From NCBI GenBank assembly GCA_902806575.1, contig CADCXD010000005.1, positions 62,001-126,000 on the forward strand: a stretch of 64,000 nucleotides of DNA. Reading direction: 5' to 3'. Below the pieces are notes generated by a model, which saw nothing but the letters and a program-made list of their open reading frames with translations, did not search any database and was not told the DNA's origin. Positions 34,394 to 46,348 of this stretch are shown here, piece by piece. Each line of letters opens with the position of its first letter. Within the stretch, counting starts at the first letter, position 1. This stretch comes from Jackrogersella multiformis. Lineage: Eukaryota > Ascomycota > Sordariomycetes > Xylariales > Hypoxylaceae. Position numbers and translations under genes: made by a program.

Positions 34394-37300
34394 CTTCTAC
34401 GCGACACGCGTAGATCGGCCGTCAAGGCTTTCGGAGGTTGCGACCTCGGCGGGATGGTATCTAAGAAGATGAATTGAAGAGGACACGCTGACGGTCCTTT
34501 TTATTTTTCGGATGACGGATCCGAGTCGGTGAAGGTGTGATCTATATGATAGAAAGAGAAGAGGGTGGAAAGTATTAGGTATACCCGCGCGCCTCAAATT
34601 TTTTATTTAAAAAAAAAACCAAGAGGGCTGCCGGTTCGTTTGATCCTCCAATGAGCCACTTCAAATTGACATTGTGCGTTGCAGTGAGGTGCTATCTCGT
34701 TTGAATAACGTACCGCGTGGATAAAGCAGCTGATCAGCGATGCGTCTTCCTGTCCAGGTTCTTATCAAACGGGAAGGTCAGGTAGCAAAGCTGTAGTTAA
34801 GTCTCTCTGCACGACGAGAAGGACGCGATAATTTGGCTGTGTCAGTCGTACAATCTCAGCTGATATTATGAGCTTGTCTTTTTTTCGTCGTTGCTACCTT
34901 TCTCTGGTTCGTAGAAAGGTACAATACGGTGGTGGTAATGTTTGTTTTTCTTTCTTTCTTGACCTTGTACCGAAATTTAAAAGGGGAGGCTTAGATGCAC
35001 ATGCAGATGCGGTATGCAGCTTTGGGCACCAGTAATATTTAGCTTCCTTCTTCCCCTTGTCTCCTCTTGTGGATCATAGACCGTAGACCGTTTTCCCCTT
35101 TGGAAAACCAACACCACTGTAGTTTTAGGGTACTCGAGAGTGCAAAAGATGGTGGTGTGATGTGTTGTGATGGTCTTGAAGAATTCAACTTCGAACTCTG
35201 GCTATTGGCAAATATTAAGTGGTAGGATCGAAGCCCGGATCGAAACCCGAGAAGAGTGAGTGGATTGAGACTATTGACGTGGTCGGATTGTACAGACGTT
35301 TCGTCTTCGCGTATCGTTCACCGTCGGCTGTCGACCTAGAATCAGAGAGGGTTGACGAATTCCAGAATGACCACACAATGGTAGGTTTCAATCCAACACT
35401 AGGTAGAGATTGATCTTAACAATCCGCAAACAGAGTATGCGAAGTGAACCTATATCCCTTTTCTTCCACCGGCGCTTGAGCCGAGTTTAATTGTTGGACT
35501 GGACTCAGCTAGCGATTGAGTTTAGGAGGATGTTGTTGGCTAACGCACCGCCCTAAGTGGAAACCGGGGGGGACGCGTGCGATTAGGGGGGGTTGACGGT
35601 TAGAGACGAAACAGAAAAAAAAGAAAGGAAAGAGAAAAAAAAAGGTTGGAGAGTTAGGTAGAGTAAAGTAACAAATTTGGGGAGAATGGCAAATGCCAAA
35701 TACCAGATGGTACCTATAGGTAGGTAGATTAGGTAGGTGTAGGTAGGTAGTTTAGAGAGCTTGAGGTACGAATATTTCGATACCGTCTCCCAGTTGTGTT
35801 GTTGCTTTACTTACAAGCACAATTGCGCGTGGAAAATTAAAAAGCCTCGCCTGGATAAAGGCAGGCCAGGGGGACGACGTGATGGGCGACGAAGAAAAGA
35901 GGGAGGGAAAATACCTAGGAACCTAAGAAACCTAAGAAACCTAATGAACCAAAAAAACCAAAAGCGTCCAACTCTTCAAGTGAAATGAGCATCAATTAGG
36001 ACAAATGTGGGTAGGGATTACCTTGAGAGGGAAATTGGAAGATGCCCAGATGGAGACGATGTACACGCCAACAGGGGGTTATCTTGTTACACCCAAAGTA
36101 TTTTATCGTACCTAGCTGACTTAGGTAGACTACAATGTACATATTTACCTACTTAGGTAGGTAATACACACACTACACTAGGTAGGTACCTGGGTAAAGC
36201 TGGTCGCGTTCTGTTTCTCGAGCGTGTTTCCTTCCACCCTATTACTACCTAGGTACATCATACGTAGAGAAAAAAGGATAACTTAAAACTAACCTAAACC
36301 AACTTAAAAAGGACACGAAGTGAACAATTCTACGGCACATATAGGCAGCGATACGGCACGATACGGGAGCTTTGTGGGGGAAACTTTTACCTACTAACCA
36401 TACTGGTAAGTAGTTACTACCTAGGTACCTAGGTATGATAAGTACGACGGATAGACGGCCATAAAACAATGTCGCACAAGCTTTCCAGGTGCTCCAAGCC
36501 CAAGGTACTTCATAATATACCTAGGTACCTACGGGCCCACCACTTAATGACGATAAATCTTCCATTTTCATGCAGGTACAATACAATACACAAGACATCC
36601 CATCACCGTTGCCGTCACCATCGCCGTCACGGCGGCATCTTATCGTGTAGTCAGCCATTGATAACAGTTACATTCACCGAAACCTATCACAGGTAAATCG
36701 GATATACTTAAATACATAGGACCTACTTATAGGTAGGTATATGTAGGTACCCAGAAATAATGTACCTATCTACCTAGGTACCTAGGTATATATAGTATCT
36801 TCTCCGAACTACCTACCTATCATTAACACTTCCTAACTTTAAATCATCAAATGGTGCTCTTCAACTAAGGTACAAGTCTTAGGTAGCCTTAACATTTGAA
36901 CCCGATTTTTACCATTTACATATAGGCAAGCATGACATCTATCTAGATCCATCGATACCACATACTTACTAGGTATAATACCACCACCAATACTCAAGTA
37001 TCTAGGTAAATAATGTCACCTTGCTTATTGTGTTATGCGGTTAGAACTTAGAACCTCAAATTCTTCCATAGCAGTGCAGGTATGCGATACTGACTCTAAA
37101 ATAAAATCGCGAGGAACAGGATTACGTTTCCTTATTTGCTAGATCAGGTTCTCTGCAGGAGGAATGCAGGAGGACTCCTTCCTTTAACTCTCGGTTATCC
37201 GTCCGACTGGCATATTCGGATCTGCTATTCAGCCATATGTTTAACCACCTCTTCCTTAAGTAGATATCTAAAAGTAGGATGAGTACCTATAGGTAAATAA

Positions 37301-38845
37301 GTATGTATGCATGTATGTAAATAATTTACTCGCAAACCATGCGAATTATAATTTTATATATATGTAATATAATATGTGACTATCTCGAATGTGTTTGTCG
37401 TTTTTAACTAGGTACTTATAGAATAGCTACAAGCATCTTCCCTATGAGATCCGTCCCGCTGCCGGTTTTTAATATAGGTTTTTTTTCCTTAGGTAATATG
37501 TGGCGTTCTCGAGTCGCGAGGATAACAAGCTGATAGTCCGTATGTCGTTTAACAACTCCCGACTCTCGGCTAGGAGACCGAATACTTACCTACATACCGT
37601 AGGTAGGTATTTTAGATGGGCAATAAAAAGAAATGCGATATCTGCCTAGGTAAGGTAGTGTAGTAACGACAAGAAACTTGAAACCACAGGGGTACCGGGG
37701 TCTAAAATAATAAGAGGTGTCTATTTCCGTAAAGAGACAGAGACATTTCTCTCATCCTTTTACCTATCGAGGCTGCTCGGCATCTCCTAGGTAATATCCA
37801 TAATAGATCAAATTAAGATCACATCATCGTATTATGAAATAAGTGCCTTACCTTGTTTATTCTCCCTTACTAAAGCTCTATCTAGTCTTTGATGTCACCA
37901 ATGTAAGGCTGAACCGTATGTTTATCGCTATATGATGAATTTCTTACCAAGTACTTAGGTAATCTTGAGAAATTCCTATTAACCATCACGCATTAAAAAG
38001 ATGAAATGCTTTCTACTTAATACCTCCCTTTTATTACATACATCTACGGGGCACCATTAAAACGCGTTAGTTTTCCCTAGTGGTCGCGGTCGCCTATGAA
38101 GTGGTCGTGATTTTGGTCTGCTTTGCTTTGTTTTAGGACATATTATTTGTTATGACCCGCGAAAGCTACGACCACAATAGACCGGGTTCTGCGACGATCA
38201 TCCAAGCTTTGAACTCGAAAGCTGAGAGCAAGCTTTCTTTTAGTTAGGTCTCAACTTAAGCTGAGACGTAAGTCCAATAAACAAGTTTCGAGACGCGACA
38301 ATTATAGCCGCTCACCTTTCAGTTACTAAGTAAGAGACAAAATATAATAAATAACAATTCGGCCTTTTAGTTACTTCCTAAGCATGGCTACCTAGGTACA
38401 CGTATTTTTTATTATTATTATTATTCTAGCTCTCGGCTATAGCATACGATAAAGACTCCATCGGGCTGATAGATTTAAAAAGATTGAAGTTTAGATATTT
38501 TTGCATTAACGTTCGGAGATGACCTTGAACAGGGATTCCCGATAGAGGGATAGTCCCTTATTTATTAACTCTCAGGGCATGGTTTAGTAGGCGGTTAACC
38601 GAAACGAGATCAAGCCCCAAAAGAGCTCAGACCTTACATCATCACATTATTTATCTGACATCTGTACAATACCTTAGGTACCTAATCTGTAGTACCATAT
38701 GATATGGTCCATATCCTCTACCCAGGTACTATCCCTCGAGGGATAGGTAACCATCTGTTATAATTCATACCTCAAACAAACCTACATAAGTGCATATGTG
38801 GCATCAACCTGAAAATGAGAGCAGAGCAAAGATATAATGTTCCTT
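34394..38845. other. Long AT-rich spacer upstream of KIN4
   Basis: About 4.4 kb with no supported gene. It contains poly-purine runs near 35,610-35,645, many CCTAGGTA-type palindromes (35,720-35,750, 36,120-36,190, 36,420-36,440, 36,720-36,790), a GTAT/CATG-rich run at about 37,300-37,320 and an ATT trinucleotide repeat at about 38,408-38,424. Small frames are not convincing. Confidence 0.55.
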
Positions 38846-39463
38846 CTAAGGGATGGGGCAGTCCTCGATCCGACCTTCGATCCAACCACTCGTGCCCCGG
38901 GACATCCCCAGCACCCTGCCGATCTCACGGGCGGAGTCGAAGTCGATCAGGACCGTTACTTCGTCGGCGGCTTCCGAGTCGTCGACCAGCGTGTTCGTCG
39001 GGTTGAGATCAACAGATACCCAGCCGAGTGAACGCAGAAGATGGATAGCAGTCTTAAGGGCGTTCTCGTAAGCTTTCTTTTCAACATTTCCGGTTAGGTA
39101 GTCTCGCCGGGAGTACCAGCCGTAGTACCGGATAGAATTAGGATGCTAGTGTCCGAATAAAAATTCCACCGTATATACCTCCGCTAGCAAGCCTCGTGCG
39201 AGAAGGTCTACAACTTTGTATCATTTGAACACGTCATCCCGCGAAAAGTTGGGTCTCTTGTCGAAGACCTAGACGCTGGCGGGAGCATCGACGACGTGAG
39301 TGAGATATTTAGCGCCAGACCCATCAGGCAATGGCTGCTCTGTGAATATCTCGCTATCAGAGGTTGATTTGAGTAGTGGTTGTGACTTGCTGGAACGATA
39401 TTCTGGCTTTTCAGGCGGGCAGTTCGCCGGGGTATATGATATCGTCTGAGCTGATGACAGCAA
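38846..39463 (-). pseudogene. Protein-kinase-like pseudogene with three internal stops
   Basis: One reading frame of 206 codons keeps kinase-fold landmarks but is broken by TAG at 39271-39269, TGA at 39223-39221 and TAG at 39148-39146. Before, between and after the stops the frame reads YLTHVVDAPASV, VFDKRPNFSRDDVFK, HPNSIRYYGWYSRRDYLTG, then VDLNPTNTLVDD (catalytic-loop equivalent, with the expected His or Ser-His position changed to Ser-Val), VLIDFDSA (DFG equivalent) and RGTSGWIEG (APE-region equivalent). This is the layout of the small fungal kinase-like proteins that are expanded in many ascomycetes. The stop codons could come from CGA to TGA and CAG to TAG changes, which are C-to-T transitions as in RIP, but I cannot show that. 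The first ATG of the frame is at 39463; there may have been more 5' sequence. It is an inactive relic and its original role is unknown. Confidence 0.75.
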
Positions 39464-40719
39464 ATATTGTGTACCTACCTAGGTAGGTACTGAGGTCCGC
39501 AGGTCTCCGAGTCAAATTCTTCAGATATATTTGCGAAGTCAGAGCCATCTCGTGATCTGCGATGCCATCATGATGATAACCACGATGGTATAAGTGGCGA
39601 TAATGGCAATGAATGCGCATTGCGATGAAAGAGTAGGCACTAAGGATTTCGTAGCCCACGGCTCGACTTCAAGGTCTCTTCCGTCTCTTCCGTCTCTCCC
39701 ACCCCCGATTTCTCTTTCAAATAAACCAGAGAAATGAGCACACAGCACCTAGAACATATTGATAGGTGAAAATGCAATATCTTTGAATGAAGTGCTGCCC
39801 CTGCATGGTAGCAAATGAGAGAATTGTACCTATATTAACGTGTAAGACAATAATAGTTACTCTATCAGGGAACTCCCTCTTACGCATGAAACATTACGGG
39901 AACACACAAAAGCCTTGGTAATTCGTACAACAATACTCTTAGGAACCGGAATACAGAATCAAGCAGCAGCCAGATATCTTATGTGGCTGGGGATATCTGC
40001 CAATTGAAAGGGGGGCCCGGGTAAAGCGTAGGAAACGGCTACATGATCAACCGGTTGTGTGAATCGCTCGGGTGATCATTAATCTGATACATAGATTGAT
40101 CTCGTTACCACTACGCCTCCAGAGACAACGATCACCTGTAATCCGACCTCCTTTCTCATATATTGATACTGATCGAGCCCGCAGTGATGTTAAGTATACT
40201 GGGTCGAGAGGAGCCGGCAGCAGACAGAACATTAAACGTCTGCCTTTGCCTACCTAGGTACATTTTCCACCCAAAAGGAGGACTGCGTGGATAGGTGGAT
40301 ATACAAGCAATCCTCCATAAGCTAGAAAAGGTTGATGCTATCACATACGTAGTAATGTAGCTACAGACCAAGAAACTCTGGCGGGAGATGTCTCGGGACG
40401 CGGGTCGTGCATATATGACACTCAGCCTACATGTCAGATGTGTGTCACGGCTCGTCGGTCCGACATAGTCGGTTATCCCCTTTACACAGTAGTCTTTATG
40501 ATCCCATCTGTCGTTGACTAGTACTCACATACTGGCCCTCCTAGCTACGGTGGCGCAGGTTGGATATCTGTATAATGGGGCCCCAGTCGTCGTTTTAGTA
40601 CCGCATCATGGTATGGCATGTGGAAGTTCTCCAAGCTCCGCCTCGCTTCAACAATCGGCGTCGCCACGAAGAAACGGGTATCTAAGAGAAGATTAATTCT
40701 TAGGCCGATTATGCCTAAC
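39464..40719. other. Spacer between GWT1 and the kinase-like pseudogene
   Basis: About 1.25 kb covering the GWT1 3' end. It contains a palindrome near 39,472-39,490 and another near 40,250-40,262. No gene is supported. Confidence 0.55.
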
Positions 40720-42288
40720 TCACAACTTAATGGATATGTTCCAGGTATCCAACATAACCGCAAGTGTCGTTAATACTGCGCCATATCCCACCAATATCCC
40801 CATCGTGACGCTCGGTCCAACATCCAGTGTAGGTACCGTCATATTCACCAACCCCGTTAACAAATTCGCCACCAGAAAGATGGCCAGCCCGTTCCTGTTG
40901 AATGATCGCAGCACCCTGCTCGTAGCCGTTTCGTATGCCTCGTTCTCCGTCTTCGTGTCCGCGGCATTGTAGAACGACGGAAAAAATACGCTCTCGACAA
41001 CGCAGCATGCTAGCAACTGCGCCGAGTTGAACGACGCGATCCATAGGATATAGGGCAGATTAGCTAGCCGCCGAGATACGTCCAACCCCGCGCCGTAAGG
41101 GAAATTCGTAGCGAAGAAGTATAGAGCCGTCCAGATCAAAGTCCACGCAGTCATGGTCAAGAGAAGAGTGGTCCGCTGGGTGCTGTTGCTGGTCCCGCTG
41201 CGCGGGTTGATGCTCCTAGGCAGCACAAGCATACCGGCGTCCTGGCCAGCCAGGAAGATAGCGAGGTAACCGCAGAAGCTGCAGATACCCTCCCGGTTCA
41301 TGGAGAAGAGGTCTGTCCGCGGCGCCACAAGGATGAAGGCTTTCAGGCTTGTAGTCTCCAGGACAATTTGGTAGATAACCCCCAATAGGATGGCGAGTGC
41401 TGCGTAAGACGGAATAATCTTCAGGGCTGACTGGAAGATCGCGACGAAAGGCGGAAGGAAACCCAGAGTGAAGAAAAAGTTCCAATGAACGCCGTATTCG
41501 GTCACATGCTCGGCATAGTCGAGACCCTTGACGCTCAGGAGGCGAACGACGCCGAGAACCAAGAGAGGAAGCGAATGCCGCATCGAATACACGAGTCTCT
41601 GCGGCAACGGCGTACCCCGACCCTCTGCTCTCTCCTTCAGGACCGGCCTCGCGGCTACCACGCCTGCCGAGAAGACGAATGAGCCCACGCCCACGTCCAT
41701 CAAGGAGGTGCCCCATGTTTCGACCTTGGCGAACCTTCGAGGGAATAACCTGAAATCTACCGCTAGAATTGCCAAGCAGGTTATGACCATCATAGACCCA
41801 CGATACGTCGTCAAAAATGGCTTGATAGACAGAACGCCAGGCGCGCCGGATGACTTTTGGATTTGCGCACCAGGAGGGAGTTTGGGTTTCTTCTTCGACG
41901 CGACGGGATTCGGAGGTAGCGCGTAGACGAAGATGGCAGGGGCAAGAATCAAGCCGGAGAGCAGCAGCGGAGTATTCGAGTAGAGGGTGATGGCAAGCAA
42001 TACGGCCACGACGTTTAGGAGGAAATCGACCAGGAAGCTCAGGGGCTTATACGTCTTGAAAAATGACTGGCGAGACTGCAAGACGGACCACAAGACGAAG
42101 GCAATCTAGTCGATCATTCCGAGTTAGCTAACAATTCTAAAGGAGGAGCCGAAGACGAAGAGGATGTTTGACTTCTCGCATACAGGTCCTACGAAAACCA
42201 CATAGTTGATCTCGGAAATCGAACCTCCTGTTAAGTTGGAAACGAAGTCCTCCTTCATCTGCTTATAACTCGTCGCATTGGAACCCAT
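40720..42288 (-). CDS. GWT1: GPI inositol acyltransferase Gwt1
   Basis: Two exons: 42288-42184 (35 codons) and 42105-40720, giving 496 residues. The intron (42183-42106, 78 nt) has a GTATGC donor, GCTAAC branch and CTAG acceptor. The N-terminus reads KEDFVSNLTGGSISEIN and continues after splicing into VLWSVLQSRQ, both characteristic of the PIG-W/Gwt1 family. About 12 or 13 hydrophobic helices follow; other family blocks include FLTTYRGSMM, ILAVDFRLFPRRFAKVETWGTSLMDVGVG, YGVHWNFFFTLGFLPP and NREGICSFCGYLAI, ending in a short cytosolic NISIKL tail. The enzyme acylates the inositol of glucosaminyl-phosphatidylinositol in the ER, an early step of GPI-anchor synthesis needed to anchor wall mannoproteins; it is the target of the antifungal fosmanogepix. 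The MITE begins about 190 nt upstream of the start. Confidence 0.97.
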
Positions 42289-42473
42289 TTTGTCTGTCGC
42301 AAGTTACGAGAAAGAATAAGAAATAAGAAATATAAGTATTGGTGTATTTAGAATATACTATCGGAAATCGATAGGCATCGCGACGATATAAAATGAAGTA
42401 GGGACGTGTTTTTGAACAGATGTCAACTCGATATATGATACGTTGCGATGAAAAATATATAAATATCTAAGTA

Positions 42474-42738
42474 CCTACACCTCCAGAGGGATGGTAAACG
42501 TTAGCGTTATCCACACTACCCACTTCAGCTCCGCATGTACTTAACCACCAGAGTTTATATGTAAAAGTACTTAAGATTAATAAATTCATTTCGCAACATT
42601 AAGGTACACTATTCGGTAAGGTTATCGATCTTAAGTATCTTTATATATAAATTTTGGTAGCTTAATACATATTCATTATGGAGCCGAAGTGGGTAATGTG
42701 GATAGCGCTAACGTTTACCATCCCTCCGGAGGTGTAAG
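42474..42738. mobile_element. MITE with long terminal inverted repeats
   Basis: A 265-bp element bounded by inverted arms at 42474-42536 and 42678-42738. Read inward, both arms run CYTACACCTCC..., share the exact 19-mer GGGATGGTAAACGTTAGCG, then continue TATCCACA...ACCCACTTC.GCTCC. Apart from one 2-nt indel near the inner end, the differences I see are transitions (A/G or C/T). The dinucleotide TA flanks both ends (42472-42473 and 42739-42740), as expected for a Tc1/mariner-type target duplication. The interior is AT-rich and non-coding, so it is a non-autonomous miniature element. It sits in the GWT1 upstream region and could influence that promoter. Confidence 0.86.
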
Positions 42739-42815
42739 TAACTTTAAGCACTTAAGGTTTAGGTACCTACCTAAGTAGGTATTAACCTTTCAAGGTTGTA
42801 CAGAATAGGTACCTA

Positions 42816-44140
42816 CCGCAATGGGAGCCGTAAGTTCTAAACAAGGTTTATATCTTGAAAATAATGGTTAAAAACGAAGCACGTATTCTATTAAATATTT
42901 ATTATTATATAATATATAAAAAAAGTTTAATAATTAAAAAAAGTTTAAATATAAAATTTTTAAAAAAATATTTTTTTTTCGTTATTTATTTTATTTTATA
43001 TTATATTTATTATTATTTTTAATACGTTTTAAAATTATCGTAAATTTAAAATAATATTTATTTTTTAAAAATAACGGTTATATTATATATAAATAATTAA
43101 TTAAATAACCGAATAAAATTTTTACGTTAAATCGTAAATTTAAATTAATTAAAATAAATTTTTAAAACTTTAATACGTTTTATTTTTTATTTTTTTTATT
43201 TAAATAAAAATTTTATTATATATTTAAATAAATTTATTTTTATAAATAATTATATAATTTTTTAAACGATTTTAATAATATAAATTATATTATATTAAAG
43301 TTTTAATTTATTTAATAATTTAAAGTTAAAAAAATATTTTTATTAAAAGTTTTTATTAAAAATTAATAAATTTATATTTAATTTATATTTTTTAATTAAT
43401 TAATTAATTATAAAGTTATATTTATAATTATATATTTTTAAAATTAATTATTTTTTATTTTTTTATTTTAATTTTTTATAATTATTTAATAAATTTACGG
43501 TTTCGTGATTTTATTTTACGCGTTTTACGCGTATCGTAAACCTTTTTACCGGGTTTTTTTATATTTTATTAATAACGTTTACCGGTAACTTTAAAATTAT
43601 TTAATTAAATTAATATTTTTAAATTCGTTTTTATTAAATACTTTTAATTTTTAATTATTTATTTAATTATATTTTTATTATTAAATTATATTTATTTTAT
43701 TAAATTATATTTATTTTTTAAACTTTATATAATTTAAAATAAACTTTAATATATTTTTATATAAATCGTTTTTAAATTTTTATTTAAATTTTTTATAATT
43801 ATTTAAACGCGTTATAATTAAATAAATTAATTTTATATATTTTTAAAATATTAAATATTATTTTATCGGTTTATTTAATTTTTAATTATTTTTAATATTT
43901 TTTAACGTATTTTTATTTTTATTTATTTTTATTTATTTTAATTAAATATATCGTTTTTAATTTTATATTTTTTCTTTAATATTATTAACGTTATAAATTT
44001 AAAATTTTATATTTTATTAATTAAAATTAATTTTATATAATTTTATTTTAATTTATTCGATTATATAATAATTATTTTTTAAAAATAATAATTATCTTTT
44101 AAAAATAACCATTATAAGTTATTATATTTTCCCATTACGA
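42816..44140. mobile_element. Hypermutated AT-rich element, probable dead Tc1/mariner-size transposon
   Basis: About 1.3 kb, of which roughly 42,880-44,110 is almost pure A and T; the few remaining G and C bases are mostly in CG dinucleotides. Both strands lack any useful open frame. The edges form a short imperfect inverted repeat: CCGCAATGGGA at the left and TCGTAATGGGA read from the right. A TA dinucleotide lies outside each end (42814-42815 and 44141-44142). Size, TA flanks and terminal repeats suggest a Tc1/mariner-type element inactivated by RIP. The boundaries rest on an 11-bp imperfect match, so they are tentative; the hypermutated tract itself is unmistakable. Confidence 0.72.
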
Positions 44141-44142
44141 TA

Positions 44143-45003
44143 AGTACTTAATTACTTAATAAATCATCAAATGAGGTTACTTAATCACAGGTTAGGTATT
44201 AACCTAAGCGTATGCGGATACGCGTATGATTATATAAGCAGGGGAAATGTAAAATGCGAGATAGGCTACATTCGTTATAATGCATATGTAAATAGGAGAC
44301 ATCTTGTCTCTTCAACTTTCATACCTTCGACAGGTCAACATTGAGGTCACCGTTGATGAATTTGTTTCAGACAACTCTCTTTTCAAGGCACAGACGCTTA
44401 TAACCACCCACTCTATATGGAATGAATTATATAAACTTTTCATATGAAGTGTGGCAATGTGGAGAAGATCTCTTTGTCATCCGGACAGACCTAGCCAACC
44501 CCTTATTCTCCTTTACTCAGCTAAGATCATCCGTATACTATTCATCTATTGATTTAAGTCTGAGCAAACGATGACAGTTTCGAGATCTTGTTCTCTTTGT
44601 CCTCTCAAATATACGAGTCGCCTAAATCTACCACATTAGAACTCGCATATGTGATAGGTAAATGCTCTTTTGCCTTCGTCGTAAGCTTTGCAAACACTAT
44701 AAGACCTATATTGTTCCATGTCTGACGTAAGGATGGCCAACTTGCAATGCCCCTTTGATTATAACGGCCCGCGCCTCCCTCTTTCAATATCTAGAAAGGA
44801 TGGCCTACAAAAAGGCTTTGTGCCCTCTAATCTATTCATAGAAATCTACTCTTAAGACGACCCCTGCGGTGGCAGTTGATCATGTTCCTTAGCTAAACAA
44901 CTACATGCTTTTCAGATCTCAGAAGAGTCTTCAGATAATCAAATCTGGCCTGTTATCTAGGCAATTTCGCGTAACTCATCCCTTACAGCATATACAATAT
45001 ACA
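44143..45003. other. Promoter-side spacer of the 45004 gene
   Basis: About 860 nt of normal composition between the AT-rich element and the next gene. No separate gene is supported. The frame of the next gene is open back to an ATG at 44905 (see that entry). Confidence 0.55.
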
Positions 45004-46348
45004 ATGACAAGCGGTGTGAATACCTCGAGACGTCCGAGTCTCGAGCCGCTATGGACCAACTACCGTAACCTCAGCAGCTTACCTAAGACGGTCTTCCGGC
45101 CAACTCCTATCAATGCAAGCCTGTCTCCGTCGCCTCTGTCTCCTAAGAGCCTCCCAGGGCCTAGTCCAGTTCATCCCGCCTCTTGCGATGGGTCGATGAG
45201 AAAGCAAGATCGAGCCCTCGTCAACAGCCTCGACCAGAGAGCGAGACATGTGATGAGCTCGGCACCTCTGACCCCTATCGACGAATTCTCGCCATCGCCC
45301 TTAGTTGCGAGGCTCGAAAAGATCAGCATACTGCCACCGATGAGCATGGCGCATGGTTTAGCGGCGCCGGTCTCGCCGGACCTTCCTGCTCGGAGAGGCA
45401 GCCAACACAGCCAGCGGGCTCTAGAACAAGCTGAAGCTATAGATATGCGCGACGGTCCGCCTGGAACTCAAGCCGGAAGCCCTAGCTACTACACTGCAGG
45501 CCGCAACGTGTCGCCGGCGTCTCCGCGAAACGAATTAACCCGAGGGCTTCGGGACCAGCTTCGAACCTGGGGTCATGTGTACTATGGCAACGCAAAGACC
45601 GCCGACGCCTTTGTCATTGCCAGATCTCTACGGCGATCTAGCAGCAACTCCCTGGAAGATATCGCGAAGTCGGATTCTATGCAAACTGCTGCAGCAGGTG
45701 CGCAGCCGAAAAACCGGTTGACGGTCCGTGCCATCGTCCGGCCTCGAGCTCTGGATAGACCGTCGTTCCTAATCCAGCGCAACTTCGATTTGGATGAGCT
45801 CCGATCCACGATACCTGACGCCCCTTTACGGCGCCAAGCAGACGGCTCTCCAAATGGACAGCGCCGTCCAAGTCTCCCGACAGCAGCATCTCAACGCAGC
45901 ACCCCGGGACCCGCACAGACGAGGTCAAGACGCTCGAGTAGCGTACGATCGGGAACGCTGCTACGATCTGGCTCTAACAGCACAGATTTTGAAAGTCTGA
46001 TAAGAGACGCGAAGGCCGTACCGATCCGTAAGTTATATGCCCGCTGCCTAGGTAGATACCGCTTTCTCCGACACCTTCCTCCGTGCTAGCATCCGATTCC
46101 TTCGAAATAGGCTTCTGTGCTAATTAATACTAACATCTGCTACTATAGATATAAAATATGCGCGAGCTTACCTACCTGTCGTAGCGGCTCTGTTAGTATC
46201 CGGCCATGTTCACGAGGGCGATGTCATATATCTGCCAATGCCGCATGCCGAAGCTTGGCCGCAGACAGCCCGGTATGTGTACACGGAACAGGGCGAGCTG
46301 ACGGAAGCGGTTAAAGAGAACATATTGTATCTAGCCGGGAAAGTGTGA
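45004..46348 (+). CDS. Unrecognised two-exon protein
   Basis: I do not recognise the family. Exons are 45004-46027 and 46149-46348, giving 407 residues; the intron (46028-46148, 121 nt) has a GTAAGT donor, a TACTAAC branch site and a CTATAG acceptor, and contains one CCTAGGTA palindrome. The first 340 residues are mostly disordered, Ser/Pro/Arg-rich, with a structured-looking patch around RDQLRTWGHVYYGNAKTADAF. The last about 65 residues after the intron (SGHVHEGDVIYLPMPHAEAWPQTARYVYTEQ...) are compact and probably the conserved fold. I chose the ATG at 45004 for its ATACAATGA context. A start at 44905 would add 33 residues with Arg, Lys and Ser but no acidic residue, resembling a mitochondrial targeting sequence, so dual starts are conceivable. 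No enzyme motif is visible. Confidence 0.78.
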
